In this document: piece after piece, positions 25,258 to 34,226 of the stretch
Numbering within the stretch: position 1 is the first letter of the stretch
Layout: each line of letters opens with the position of its first letter
NCBI GenBank assembly: GCA_963766295.1
Contig: CAVXYW010000001.1
Span: 558,001-622,000, forward strand
Direction of reading: 5' to 3'
Length of the DNA stretch: 64,000 bases
From: JBBDRJ01 sp963766295
GTDB taxonomy: Bacteria > Actinomycetota > JAICYB01
Translations under genes and position numbers: made by a program
Notes under the pieces: generated by a model
Database searches by the model: none
Told to the model about the DNA's origin: nothing
Seen by the model: only the letters and a program-made list of their open reading frames with translations

Positions 25258-26786
25258 GTGATCGCATCCAGATCCGGCGAGCTCTGCTTTCCACGTACGA
25301 CCGAACCGGGCTTGTCGAGCTCGCTCGCGCACTCGTCGCCGCGGGGGCCGAGATCGTTTCTTCCGGAGGTACTGCTTCCCATCTGCGCGAGGCAGGTTTG
25401 GATGTTCGCGACGTCTCCGACGTCACCTCATTTCCCGAGATGCTCGACGGACGCGTAAAGACCCTGCACCCCAAGCTGCACGGCGGGATCCTCGCCGACC
25501 GCTCCAAGCCCGAACACATGTCGACCATCGAATCCCACGGCATCGAGCCGATCGACCTAGTGGTTTGCAATCTCTATCCCTTCGACCGTCAGGTCGCGAT
25601 GGGTGCGCCCGATGAAGAGGCCGTTCCGTTGATCGATGTCGGCGGGCCGTCCATGGTGCGCGCGGCAGCCAAGAACTTCGCGTCGGTCGGCGTCGTCGTT
25701 TCTCCGGACGACTACGAGACTGTCATCGCTCAGATCGAGGAAGGCGGACTCACCTTCGAAACGCGGCGCTTGCTCGCTGCGAAGGCTTTCTCGACTCTGT
25801 CGTCCTACGACGCCTCGATCGCGAGCTGGTTCGGCGACGACGAGCTTCTCCAGAAGATCAACGTCAGCGCCGAGATGCTCGAGATCCTTCGTTACGGCGA
25901 GAATCCGCATCAGCGCGCCGCCGTCTATCACTTGCAGGGGTCGAGCGGTGGCATCGCGTTCGCCGAACAGCTGCAAGGAAAAGAGCTGTCCTACATCAAC
26001 TACCTCGACCTCGATGCCGCCTTCCGGTTGTCGTCGGCTTTCAGCGATCCAGCGGCTTGCATCATCAAGCACACCAACCCGTGCGGCGCCGCCATCGGCG
26101 CAGACATCGACGAGGCCTACCGACTCGCCTACGAATGCGACACCCGCGCCGCCTTCGGCGGGATCGTTGGTTTGAACCGTCCGGTTACTCAGGGCGTGGC
26201 CGAGCAGATGCGCGAGCTCTTCCTCGAGTGCATCGTCGCCCCGGCCTTCGACGAAGGAGCGCTCGAGCTCTTCCGTAAGAAGAAGAACCTTCGTTTGATG
26301 CTGTTGCCCGACGACAAATGGGCGCTCGACCCGATCGACATGCGTTCGATCTCCGGTGGCTTGCTGCTGCAGACGACGGACATGCTCGCGGACGACCGCT
26401 ATCAGATGAAGGTGGTGACAAAGCGGGAGCCGTCCGAACCCGAGTGGGTCGACCTTCTCTTCGCCTGGACGGTCTGCGCCCGCGTGAAGTCCAACTCGAT
26501 CGTCCTGGCAAACGGACGCCAGGCCGTCGGGGTGGGTGCGGGGCAGATGTCGCGCGTCGAGTCCTTCGAGATCGCCATCCGGCGTGCCGGCGAGCGCGCC
26601 AAGGGGTCGGTGGCAGCCTCGGACGCCCTTTTGCCCTTCGCCGACAACGTCGAAGTGGGGGCCGAGGCCGGGATCACGGCCATCATCCAGACCGGCGGAT
26701 CCAACCGGGACGACGAGGTCATCGCCGCAGCGGACGCCGCTGGCATGGCCATGGTCATGACCGGAGTGAGGCACTTCTCGCACTAG
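25254..26786 (+). CDS. purH: Bifunctional AICAR formyltransferase / IMP cyclohydrolase
   Basis: 510 residues from GTG 25254, overlapping the purN stop as GTGA. The N-terminal MGS-like cyclohydrolase domain has RALLSTYDRTGLVELARAL, SSGGTASHLREAG, GGRVKTLHP-type DGRVKTLHPKLHGGIL and NLYPF. The transformylase domain has IDVGGPSMVRAAAKN, RYGENPHQRAAVY, IIKHTNPCGAA and VKSNSIVLA, and ends in GVRHFSH. It carries out the last two steps of IMP synthesis. The length matches the family. Confidence 0.97.
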   Translation: MSDRIQIRRALLSTYDRTGLVELARALVAAGAEIVSSGGTASHLREAGLDVRDVSDVTSFPEMLDGRVKTLHPKLHGGILADRSKPEHMSTIESHGIEPIDLVVCNLYPFDRQVAMGAPDEEAVPLIDVGGPSMVRAAAKNFASVGVVVSPDDYETVIAQIEEGGLTFETRRLLAAKAFSTLSSYDASIASWFGDDELLQKINVSAEMLEILRYGENPHQRAAVYHLQGSSGGIAFAEQLQGKELSYINYLDLDAAFRLSSAFSDPAACIIKHTNPCGAAIGADIDEAYRLAYECDTRAAFGGIVGLNRPVTQGVAEQMRELFLECIVAPAFDEGALELFRKKKNLRLMLLPDDKWALDPIDMRSISGGLLLQTTDMLADDRYQMKVVTKREPSEPEWVDLLFAWTVCARVKSNSIVLANGRQAVGVGAGQMSRVESFEIAIRRAGERAKGSVAASDALLPFADNVEVGAEAGITAIIQTGGSNRDDEVIAAADAAGMAMVMTGVRHFSH

Positions 26787-26861
26787 GGGCCTGTGGTGTC
26801 TGTGGCAGATGTGACTTAAGTGCTTGACGTACCCCCCTGATGCGACAATGCTGTTCCCGAG

Positions 26862-27503
26862 ATGGGTCGAGGACGCCTGGTTGCCGGGGCAGTGATAGTG
26901 CTCGCGCTCTCCGGGCTCTCCGGGACGGCGTGGGCCGAGACCTCTATCACCACCTCGAACACAACGGACAACGTCGACACCAGATCCGGTGACGCGCGCG
27001 TTGTGAACGAGCTCGACTCCACGACCGGACAGCAAGGCGAAGGCGACGCGGTCGCCAACACGCAGGAAGGCGACACCGACGCGCAAGCCGATCAGTCGGC
27101 GCAGACGCTTTCGGGCGCAGCGATCAGCGGACAGGTCGTCGGTGGAGTTTCCGAGGACGATCTGCTGATCAACGCCAACAACGCAACCCGTGACTCTTCG
27201 GCGCAGACCGGTGAGTCGCAAAGCGATAACGACGCCGACATTATCGTCGGCCTGATCGGCGAAGCCGTCGACGTAACCAACACCTCTGAGGGAGAGATCA
27301 CAGGCGCACTCGGTCAGGACGCCCACTCTGTGAGCGGCGACGCCGTCACCGGCCAGTACGTCGGTGCGCGCACCTACAGTGGGAACGCCGACGTCAACGT
27401 GGCGAACGTCAGCGAGAACAACACCACCGAATCGGGCACCTCGGACGAGAACAACAACGGCGAGCTCAGCATCGGGCAGTTCATCAACGGCATCGAGGTC
27501 TAG
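26862..27503 (+). CDS. Secreted Asp/Asn/Ser/Thr-rich protein of unknown function
   Basis: 213 residues from ATG 26862. A signal peptide (MGRGRLVAGAVIVLALSGL, cut after AWA near residue 25) is followed by a low-complexity, acidic mature region rich in D, N, S, T, G and Q. A loose pattern recurs: a short -SGxAVSGQ[VY]VG- element appears twice (SGAAISGQVVGG and SGDAVTGQYVGA), and N-x-[TS] sequons are common. That suggests a beta-solenoid or surface-filament-like protein. There are no cysteines. A possible promoter is TTGACG (26824-26829) with GACAAT (26844-26849), but the spacing is short. Its stop abuts the convergent oxidoreductase stop. Confidence 0.7.
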   Translation: MGRGRLVAGAVIVLALSGLSGTAWAETSITTSNTTDNVDTRSGDARVVNELDSTTGQQGEGDAVANTQEGDTDAQADQSAQTLSGAAISGQVVGGVSEDDLLINANNATRDSSAQTGESQSDNDADIIVGLIGEAVDVTNTSEGEITGALGQDAHSVSGDAVTGQYVGARTYSGNADVNVANVSENNTTESGTSDENNNGELSIGQFINGIEV

Positions 27504-28928
27504 CTAGCCGAGGCGTCTTAGCGCCGCCTGCGCAGCGAAGTAACCGCACATCCCGTGCACGCCCGGACCGGGCGCCGCCGACTGCGAGCAGATGTAGATC
27601 TTCTTGTTCGGCGTCCTGTGAGGCCACGGACTCATCACCGGGCGACCGATGATCTGTCCGAGATTCGCCCGACCGGATGCGATGTCGCCGCCGATGTAGT
27701 TCGCGTTGTATGCCTCTAGGTCGGCAGCCGTTTTCGTTGCTTTCGCCAGGATCGTGTCGCGGAAACCTGGCGCGAAACGCTCGACCTGGTTCTCGATAGC
27801 TTCCGTCATGTCCACCGTCGACCCGTTGGGAACGTGGCAGTAGCTCCACGCCGTGTGTTTTCGGGACGGTGCTCGTGTCGGATCGAACAGACTCTGCTGC
27901 GCGAGGATCACCCACGGACGGTCGGGATGCTCTCCGGCCGCGCTTCGCCGTTCCGATTCCGCGATCTCGTCGAGCGTTCCGCCAAGGTGCAGGCATCCGG
28001 CTTGTGACGCGCCCTCGCCCTTCCACGGGATCGGCTCCGACAGCGCCCAATCGATCTTGAACGACGGCCGGTCCGTACTTGAAGTCCTCGAGCTTGCGTC
28101 GATAACGAGTCGGCAGCTCGTCCCCGGCTATCTCGACGATCTGACGCGGGGAGAGATCGAAGAGGACGGTCTTCGCGGGCGGAAGGTCGGCGAAGGTCTT
28201 CACCGGCGTGCCGGTCTCGATTCGTCCGCCCAAGCGACTTGAGATAGGACGCGAGAGCATCGACGAGCGATTGCGAGCCTCCGCGTGGGTACGGCCACCC
28301 GACAGAGTGCGCCAGCACGTTGTAGATCAGCGCGAAGCCCATCGTCAGCGGACGGTCGAGCGGCTGCAGTGCGTGCGCGGCGTTGCCGGCGAGCATCCCC
28401 TTCGCGCGATCGCCGGAGAAGTTGGATGTCAGGTACTTCTGTGCCGACGGAAATGCGCGAAGGCCGAAGCGCGCCATGGCGATCGGGTTCTTGGGGATGC
28501 GCAGCAGGGGACTGAGGAATCCCCGAGCGATCGCGTCCGCGTTGCGCACCAGCGGATCGAAGAGCTTGTGATACGCACGCGCATCGTCACCGAGCTCTTC
28601 GGCGGTCTGGTCGAGCGACTGGTGGACGAGCACTGCTGGGCCGTCGTCCAAAGGGTGGCCGATCTGCGCCGGCGGAAGGATCCACTCGAGTCCGTGTTCG
28701 GCCAGCGGCAGTGAGTTGAAGAACGGCGATGCCGCCGCCATCGGATGGATCGCCGAGCAGACGTCGTGCCTGAAGCCGGAGAGCGTCAGCTCCTGCGTGC
28801 GGCAGCCGCCGCCGACCGTGTCGGCTGCTTCGATGACGAGAACGCTTGCCGCCGTTGCGCGCGATCTCAACGGCGGCCGACAGACCGTTGGGTCCGGCGC
28901 CGACGACTACGGCGTCGAGCTCAGCCAC
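27504..28928 (-). pseudogene. FAD-dependent oxidoreductase (phytoene-desaturase-like), three frame breaks as read
   Basis: It starts at GTG 28928 with the dinucleotide-binding motif VVVGAGPNGLSAAVEIARN. It then needs a frame change near 28846 to reach VLVIEAADTVGGGCR, another near 28230 to reach GGRIETGTPVKTF, and a third near 28062 to reach FKIDWALSEPIPWKGEG. From there it returns to the starting frame and ends YFAAQAALRRLG. Each break is explained by one surplus base, and the total (1425) is divisible by three. The rebuilt protein of about 474 residues looks like the COG1233 family of amine-oxidase/phytoene-desaturase flavoproteins. It is coupled (8-base overlap) to the gene at 28921-29637. 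Confidence 0.8.
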
Positions 28929-29637
28929 GCCGGCGGAAAGGATGTCTCAGCGAGTACGCAAGAGAGGGAAACGCTGCGCTGCGTTTGATGTTGCCGAAGT
29001 TCTTCCACTGCCGCTTGCGGTCGATCAGCTTGCGGCTCTTCTCGGCCTTCGCTTCGACTCCTAGGGACCGCGCGAGGGACTCGAGCACGTGCTTCCAGTG
29101 CTTGTCCTCCAAGAAGTGTCCGCCGAGCATCATGCCCAGCTCGGAGATCGGATCCTGCGCGCGGATGTAGCCCTGCGCTTCCGCAACGACATGACCGTCA
29201 ACTTCTCGCGCGCTGAACGTGATCATGCCGTTGAACTGGTGCCCTTCCGGGGTCTGGAACGCGAACGACTCGTCGTCCGCATACATCACTCGTATGCCGG
29301 TCGACAACGTAACCCGTCCCGGCATCTTGAGATTGATCAGCGCCACGTCTCCCGGCGTCAGGCTCGACATCGGTCCGAAGAATTGCGCACCCTTCGGCCA
29401 GAAGTTGGGGAAGTTCTCCTTCCACGTCTTGATGACTTCCTGTGGTGTTAAGGGACCGGCGGGGAAGTTGATCCAGTACGTCTTCTGCCACATCTTTCCG
29501 AATCCGCCGACGAGGCTGGCCGGTCGGCGTCCCTCGACGTTGAGCTGTACAGCGTCCGCCGGGACATCGTGTTCCAGGTGGAGCTCAGTGACGGGCTTGG
29601 CCCAGTGGTCTTCGTCCCGCGACTTCGCTTCGGTCAT
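28921..29637 (-). CDS. Protein of unknown family, paralogue of the upstream gene
   Basis: 238 residues from ATG 29637 (ATGA overlap with the upstream stop). It shares with its neighbour HWAKPV-EL, LNVEGRR, GGFGKMWQKTY, WKENFPNFWPKG, LSTGIRVMYADD and a C-terminal LIDRKRQWKNFGNIK. The middle (SPGDVALINL-type, then VMYADDESFAFQTPEGHQFNGMITFSA) suggests a beta-rich ligand-binding fold. In layout it faintly recalls DUF1990 proteins, but I cannot assign it. There is no signal peptide. Linkage to the flavoprotein suggests a shared lipid or terpenoid-like substrate, which is inference only. Confidence 0.7.
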   Translation of the reverse strand: MTEAKSRDEDHWAKPVTELHLEHDVPADAVQLNVEGRRPASLVGGFGKMWQKTYWINFPAGPLTPQEVIKTWKENFPNFWPKGAQFFGPMSSLTPGDVALINLKMPGRVTLSTGIRVMYADDESFAFQTPEGHQFNGMITFSAREVDGHVVAEAQGYIRAQDPISELGMMLGGHFLEDKHWKHVLESLARSLGVEAKAEKSRKLIDRKRQWKNFGNIKRSAAFPSLAYSLRHPFRRRG

Positions 29638-30428
29638 TGCTCGACGGGCTCTTTGCTCTTGCGCTTGAACGGCTTGGCGATCGCACGGAAGGGTGCGTTG
29701 AACGTGTGCATCGTCGTGCGGATCAGCGCGTTCTTGCGGATGTTGCGCCACTGATCCCACTGGCGTTTGCGATCGACGAGAACCTTTTGCTTCTCGGTTT
29801 TCGCCGCCACGCCGAAGTGCGCCGCCAGGTTCTCGAGCGTCTTGGCCCAGAACTTGTCTTCCTTACGGTGCGCGACGGGCATGCCGACCTCGTACAACGG
29901 GTCGCCGGCCCTGATCAGTGCCTGCACTTGAGCAACGGTTGTGCCCTGCTCGCTCGCCGAGCTGAACGTGATCATGCCGGCGAACATGTGGCCCTCGGGA
30001 TTCACGAAAGAAAAAGAGGTGTCGTCGGCGTAGAGGACGAAGATCCCGGTGGAGAGTTTCGCCGGTCCGCCGACCGAGAGGTTCAGCAGTGCAACGTCGC
30101 CGGGAGAGATGCCGGTGAGGGGGCCATAGAAGCGTCCGGCCTTCGGCCAGAAGCGTGCGAAGTTCTCCTTCCAGGCCTTGACGACGTCGGTCGGCCCGAC
30201 ACTCGTGCCGGCGAGCTGCACCTTGTAGGTCTTCTGCCACATCTTCCCGAAGCCACCGGTCATCGCGGCCAGTCGTTTGCCTTCGACGTTGAGGTTGATC
30301 GCTTCGGCCGGTATGTCGTGGCCGAGCTTCAGCTCGCCGACGGGCTTCGCCCAGAACGCAGCGTCCCGCGAGACCTTCTCTTCCGGCGCTGGTGTTTCTT
30401 CGGCTGCTGGCTTCTGCTCTTCAGTCAT
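29634..30428 (-). CDS. Protein of unknown family, paralogue of the downstream gene
   Basis: 264 residues from ATG 30428. It has an extra acidic/Pro N-terminal tail (MTEEQKPAAEETPAPEEK), then the same body as the next gene: FWAKPVGELKLGHD, LNVEGKRLAAMTGGFGKMW, WKENFARFWPKAG, FVLYADDTSFSFVNPEGHM and VLVDRKRQWDQWRNIRKN. The end is basic (KPFKRKSKEPVEQ). It is tandemly duplicated with 28921-29637 and follows two STAS genes on the same strand, so it may be an output gene of that partner-switching system. Confidence 0.7.
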   Translation of the reverse strand: MTEEQKPAAEETPAPEEKVSRDAAFWAKPVGELKLGHDIPAEAINLNVEGKRLAAMTGGFGKMWQKTYKVQLAGTSVGPTDVVKAWKENFARFWPKAGRFYGPLTGISPGDVALLNLSVGGPAKLSTGIFVLYADDTSFSFVNPEGHMFAGMITFSSASEQGTTVAQVQALIRAGDPLYEVGMPVAHRKEDKFWAKTLENLAAHFGVAAKTEKQKVLVDRKRQWDQWRNIRKNALIRTTMHTFNAPFRAIAKPFKRKSKEPVEQ

Positions 30429-30452
30429 TGCCCATCACCCTTTCCCAGCTTC

Positions 30453-30806
30453 TTAGCCTGCTGCAGCCAATGCTTCGTCCTCTGAGTCGTAGATGGTGAT
30501 CGCTTCGTCGATCCGGGTGAGCTCGAAGATCTCCTTGTAGTGATCGGTAAGTCCGAACGCCAGCAGCTTCTGCTTCTGGCGGTTCGCGCGCACCAGCAGC
30601 GTGACCAGCAGACCGATCCCACCCGAATTCATGTACTCGAGACCGGAGAAGTTGAGGACGATCGACTTCGTCGAGTCGCCGCTCGCCTTGTTGTAGGCGT
30701 CCATCAGCACTTCTTCCGATTCGGACGTGATGTCGCCTTGCACGTCGACCACGGCCGTCGTTCCGCTTGACTGTCTTACATCCAGCGTCAGTTCCCCCGG
30801 TGCCAT
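30453..30806 (-). CDS. STAS-domain anti-anti-sigma factor (copy 1)
   Basis: 117 residues from ATG 30806 with AGGAGG upstream. It is a single STAS domain. The phosphorylatable Ser is in GLEYMNSGGIG (Ser about 61). VVDVQGDI and IVLNFSGL are the usual strands. It contains FGLTDHYKEIFELTRID, nearly the same as in the next STAS gene, so the two are a recent pair. In known partner-switching systems the unphosphorylated form releases a sigma factor by binding its anti-sigma kinase. Confidence 0.9.
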   Translation of the reverse strand: MAPGELTLDVRQSSGTTAVVDVQGDITSESEEVLMDAYNKASGDSTKSIVLNFSGLEYMNSGGIGLLVTLLVRANRQKQKLLAFGLTDHYKEIFELTRIDEAITIYDSEDEALAAAG

Positions 30807-30824
30807 ATGTCCTCCTGGTCTCTC

Positions 30825-31169
30825 TTAGCCGACCGCTGCCGTCAGTGCTTCTTGTTCCGTTCCGAACATCTCGACGAAATCGGCGATCCGCGTGATCTCG
30901 AAGATCTCCTTGTAGTGATCGGTCAACCCGCACGCCATGATCTTGATGTCGGCTCCGCGCGCTTGGGCCAACAAGCCGACTATCAATGCGATACCCGTCG
31001 AGTTGATGTAGGACACGTCGTCGAAATTGAGCAATACCGTCTTCGGACTCGATGCCGTCGCTTCTGTGTAAGACGCGTTTATTCCTTCGTCCGCGGCGCC
31101 GTCGACCTCGCCGTGGAGCGTGATGACCGCCGCACCGTCCGGCTGTGTCACCTCAGCACTGAATGCCAT
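30825..31169 (-). CDS. STAS-domain anti-anti-sigma factor (copy 2)
   Basis: 114 residues from ATG 31169, whose A is the last base of the phosphatase TGA (TGATG). The STAS core is VITLHGEVDGAAD, VLLNFDDVSYINSTGIALI (acceptor Ser about 57) and CGLTDHYKEIFEITRIADF. Its placement right after the SpoIIE-type phosphatase suggests that it is that enzyme's substrate. A longer open frame upstream overlaps the phosphatase and was rejected. Confidence 0.9.
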   Translation of the reverse strand: MAFSAEVTQPDGAAVITLHGEVDGAADEGINASYTEATASSPKTVLLNFDDVSYINSTGIALIVGLLAQARGADIKIMACGLTDHYKEIFEITRIADFVEMFGTEQEALTAAVG

Positions 31170-32785
31170 CAGCCGTCCCCTTCCTTGGTTTGGCTTGCGA
31201 CCGACAGATTCACGACCAGCTCGACGGTGTGGTGCACGTCGTCGCTCGTCACGATCATGTCGTCGACCATGCTTCGGATGAGGAATAGTCCCCATCCGCG
31301 TGGTGTCTGTTCGCCGCGAAGCTTGGCGTCGATGTCCGGCGTCGTCATCTCCGGGATGTCTTCTCCGCCACCGTGATCGGTGATGCGGATACGCAGCGCC
31401 TCGGCGTCCACTAAGACCTCGAACATCACGGGCACGTCCGGGTCGTTCTTGTTGCCGTGCTCGATCGCGTTCATCGTTGCTTCGGCGACCGCCGTCTTTA
31501 CCTTGTCGAGCCGTGTCGGGTCGATGTCGAGCGGCGCGATGAGATCGCCGACCTGCTGCATCGCCAACCGTTCGTTGCCGGGTGCGCTCGGGATGGTGAA
31601 TGCGGCGAGCTGCTGACCCGTCCTGGTTTCGCCTCGCTCGAAATCGGCGGCTACGTGCGATGCGCGCCCGAGCGTGACCATCGTGATGTCGTCCTCTTGT
31701 TCCCAATCGGGCCCGGTGAAGCGCTCGAGATCACTGAGCAGCTGGTCCGTCATGCCCTCGTGCCGCGGATGCCCGTCGACGGTCTCGATGATGCGAGGGC
31801 ACCCGAACATCTCGCCTTCCGGGTTGTGGGCCTCGGCGATCCCGTCGCTGGTGAACAGGACAACCTCGCCCGGCTCGAGGATCACTTCCTTCTCCTCGTA
31901 CACCGAGCCGGGAAGCAGGCCCAGCGGCATACCGCGCGCGCGCAGCTCGTCAACGCTGTCGGACTTCCTGCGATACGGAATGTTGTGACCGGCGTTGGCG
32001 TAAACCATGCGTCCCGTGACCGGATCCAGCACCGCACACAGACACGTGACGAACATCTTCGGCGGCATGTCCGGGCAAAGGAGGTCGTTGGCCTGCGCAA
32101 GCACCTGCCCCGGATCGGTTTCCCGCAGCGCGACGGACCGGATGACGCTTCGTGTGGACGCCATCATCAGCGCGGCCGGGACACCGTGATCCGTGACGTC
32201 GCCGATGACCACCGCCATACGGCCGTCGGTGAGCTCGATGAAATCGTAGAAGTCGCCACCCACTTCGGTGGCGGAGCGATAGAACGCGGCGAGCTGCCAC
32301 CCGGCCAACTCGGGTGTCGTGTGAGGAAGAAGGTTCTGCTGGATGTGTCGTGCCAGGCGCATCTCTTGCTCGTAGCGCTCCCGCGTCCGGACCTCGGCCT
32401 CCTGTTCGCGCACGAGCTGGGCAACTCGCAGCGCGGGAGCTGCTTGGGAAGCGAGGTTGTCAAGGAGCTTCCGGTCGTCCGCCGAGTACTGCTGCTCGGA
32501 CATCCGGGAGCCGAGGGAGAGGACTCCGATGAGCTCGCCCTGGCTCACGAGCGGAACGACCAGCGTCACGCCGGCTTCGCGGAGGGTTTCCAGACCGGGG
32601 GATTCGAGCTTTAGCCGGTCGATCTCCACCGGCCCGCCGGCGGTCAGGAGGTAGCCGAGGAGGGGATCGTTGGGCGCGATATCGAAAGTCGCCGGCTCGG
32701 TTTCCGTATGGGCCGGCGCCTGGGTGCTCGGATGCGCCGATGCTTCTGGTTGCTTACGCCGCCTCAAGCGGCTTCTCGTCCTCAT
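31169..32785 (-). CDS. GAF / SpoIIE-type phosphatase / HATPase partner-switching regulator
   Basis: 538 residues from ATG 32785 (GGAAAGGTG before it). The N-terminal GAF-like segment is about 40-140 (TLREAGVTLVVPLVSQGELIGVLSLG). A helical linker follows, then a PP2C/SpoIIE phosphatase at about 155-375 (EVGGDFYDF, VIGDVTDHGVPAALMMA, VTGRMVYANAGHNIPY, LFTSDGIAEAHN). An anti-sigma-type GHKL ATPase domain spans about 400-530 (VAEATMNAIEHGNK, ITDHGGGEDIPE, RGWGLFLIRSMVDD). One chain therefore holds both the phosphatase (RsbU-like) and kinase/anti-sigma (RsbW-like) roles. It heads the two STAS genes. The target sigma factor is not in the window. Confidence 0.92.
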   Translation of the reverse strand: MRTRSRLRRRKQPEASAHPSTQAPAHTETEPATFDIAPNDPLLGYLLTAGGPVEIDRLKLESPGLETLREAGVTLVVPLVSQGELIGVLSLGSRMSEQQYSADDRKLLDNLASQAAPALRVAQLVREQEAEVRTRERYEQEMRLARHIQQNLLPHTTPELAGWQLAAFYRSATEVGGDFYDFIELTDGRMAVVIGDVTDHGVPAALMMASTRSVIRSVALRETDPGQVLAQANDLLCPDMPPKMFVTCLCAVLDPVTGRMVYANAGHNIPYRRKSDSVDELRARGMPLGLLPGSVYEEKEVILEPGEVVLFTSDGIAEAHNPEGEMFGCPRIIETVDGHPRHEGMTDQLLSDLERFTGPDWEQEDDITMVTLGRASHVAADFERGETRTGQQLAAFTIPSAPGNERLAMQQVGDLIAPLDIDPTRLDKVKTAVAEATMNAIEHGNKNDPDVPVMFEVLVDAEALRIRITDHGGGEDIPEMTTPDIDAKLRGEQTPRGWGLFLIRSMVDDMIVTSDDVHHTVELVVNLSVASQTKEGDG

Positions 32786-32810
32786 TTCACACCTTTCCTA
32801 CCGCCGGGGC

Positions 32811-32828
32811 GTTCCGAAGTCGTTACGG
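32811..32828. promoter_or_regulatory. Candidate operator, heptamer-4 nt-heptamer
   Basis: GTTCCGA (32811-32817) and GTTACGG (32822-32828) are separated by 4 bases (11-base period). They lie in the 60-base spacer before the phosphatase gene. The same layout appears at 39875, 45423 and, more weakly, 44606. See the finding on the shared motif. Confidence 0.45.
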
Positions 32829-32845
32829 CGCGGAGCTTCGCGGCC

Positions 32846-34207
32846 TTAGCGGCCCCGATAGGTCCACTGACGCTCCATCCCGCCCCCGTCTGGATCCTTG
32901 AGCAGGAGCGTCAGGTGGCTGGGCTGCATCGTCCTGGTGACGACCCCGCGGAGCTCGTAGGCCAGCGCTTCCATCTCGACCTCGTCCCGCAGCCTGGTGC
33001 TGAAGGCCTCCACAGTGCGCTGGGCGTCGTAGCGATGCCGGTAGAAGCGGCGGTCGACGAAGTCCTGGATCCGGCGGCGCAATGGGAAGAACGCGGTGGC
33101 CACCGCGAGCGTCGAAAGGGCCACGGCTACGTCCGAACCGGCTGTGAAGTTGTCGAGAACGCCTTGCAGGAGGACGACGACTCCGGCGTACAGACCGATC
33201 AGGATCCCGGTCGCCAGACCGTAGACGAGTGTGCGGTTGACGACTCGATCGATGTCCCAAAGACGGAAGCGAAGCAGTCCGAGGAATATCGCGACCGGGA
33301 CGAGCAGGAACACGGGTTGGAAGATGCGGAACACGTTTGTGGGTGCCTCCGGGAGGTGTCGTCCGGCCAGCACCGCCGGCTCGGTGATCACGCCGAGACC
33401 TTGCGTCACTACGAACCAGATACCGACACCGAGCGCAGGGATGAGCGCCCAGAACAGCAGTCGTGCCTGTGCGTAATCGACGGGCGTTGCTGCACGGCGG
33501 AAGCGATAAGCCTGGGCGAGCACGCCGAGTGCAGGAACGGCCAGACCGAAGTAGATGAGCAGCGCGCCGGGACGCGCGGTTCCCTCGACGCGCAACGCGA
33601 GATAACCGATGGCGGCGTAGAACGGGAGATACAGCACGGTCACTGCTGGATAGCGCCATCTCGGAACCGGTCGCCCGTCGGGGAAGGTGACGAGCGCCAA
33701 ACCGTAGGCAAGCCCCGTGACGATGTGGATGGTGCTCTGCAATACGGATTCGGTCTGAGTCAACGGAACCGCTTCGAATGCGATCTGCGCAGCGAGGTTG
33801 AAGACACCGGCCGTTCCGATCATCCCGATCGATAGCAATCTCGCAGTTCGGTCCCGGGGGCGAAGCCAGATGAGGAAGATCGCGAGACCGATGTTCAGGA
33901 CGCTGAACGCGTAGCCGAGTCCGATCTCGAGCCCGGACGGCAGGTTGTGCGACGCGCGAGCCATCCGTTGTGCGGATCTGGCTATCGCATCGGTGCCCAG
34001 ACCCCGCAGCCGGAGGCTCTCGAGGAAGTCGGGCGATCCCGATGCGAAGACGGCGCCCAGTCCCTGGGCAAGAAGAAGAAGGCTCGCCAGGACGAAGACG
34101 GCGAACAGGACGAAGAAGATGACGTCTCGAAGTGAGACGCGCTTCCGCGTCTCCTCCACTTCCTCGGCGCGCAGCGCCGCTGTTTCCTGCCCCGTCGCCG
34201 TTGTCAC
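32846..34207 (-). CDS. Multi-membrane sensor-like protein without a kinase domain (copy 1)
   Basis: 453 residues from GTG 34207. After a short cytosolic start there are about eight hydrophobic helices (first at about 28-52). The signature LWDIDRVVNRTLVYG precedes two more helices, and then comes a soluble helical end FPLRRRIQDFVDRRFYRHRYDAQRTVEAFSTRLRDEVEMEAL with TRTMQPSHLTLLLKD. This is the membrane-plus-linker half found in a group of actinobacterial sensor histidine kinases, but no H-box or ATPase follows. It lies directly upstream of the GAF/SpoIIE/HATPase gene, which could supply the missing output in trans. It is the most diverged of four copies. Confidence 0.75.
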   Translation of the reverse strand: MTTATGQETAALRAEEVEETRKRVSLRDVIFFVLFAVFVLASLLLLAQGLGAVFASGSPDFLESLRLRGLGTDAIARSAQRMARASHNLPSGLEIGLGYAFSVLNIGLAIFLIWLRPRDRTARLLSIGMIGTAGVFNLAAQIAFEAVPLTQTESVLQSTIHIVTGLAYGLALVTFPDGRPVPRWRYPAVTVLYLPFYAAIGYLALRVEGTARPGALLIYFGLAVPALGVLAQAYRFRRAATPVDYAQARLLFWALIPALGVGIWFVVTQGLGVITEPAVLAGRHLPEAPTNVFRIFQPVFLLVPVAIFLGLLRFRLWDIDRVVNRTLVYGLATGILIGLYAGVVVLLQGVLDNFTAGSDVAVALSTLAVATAFFPLRRRIQDFVDRRFYRHRYDAQRTVEAFSTRLRDEVEMEALAYELRGVVTRTMQPSHLTLLLKDPDGGGMERQWTYRGR

Positions 34208-34226
34208 GTCTTGTTAAAGCTAAGCC

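Noticed and set aside
25557..27326. 589-residue minus-strand open frame across purH
   Set aside because: It lies antisense to a gene with complete PurH motifs, and its composition is that of a GC-rich shadow frame with no recognisable motif.
30825..31706. Long frame that would extend the second STAS protein upstream by about 180 residues
   Set aside because: The extension is Arg/Gly-rich noise inside the phosphatase gene; the STAS domain begins at ATG 31169 in a TGATG junction.
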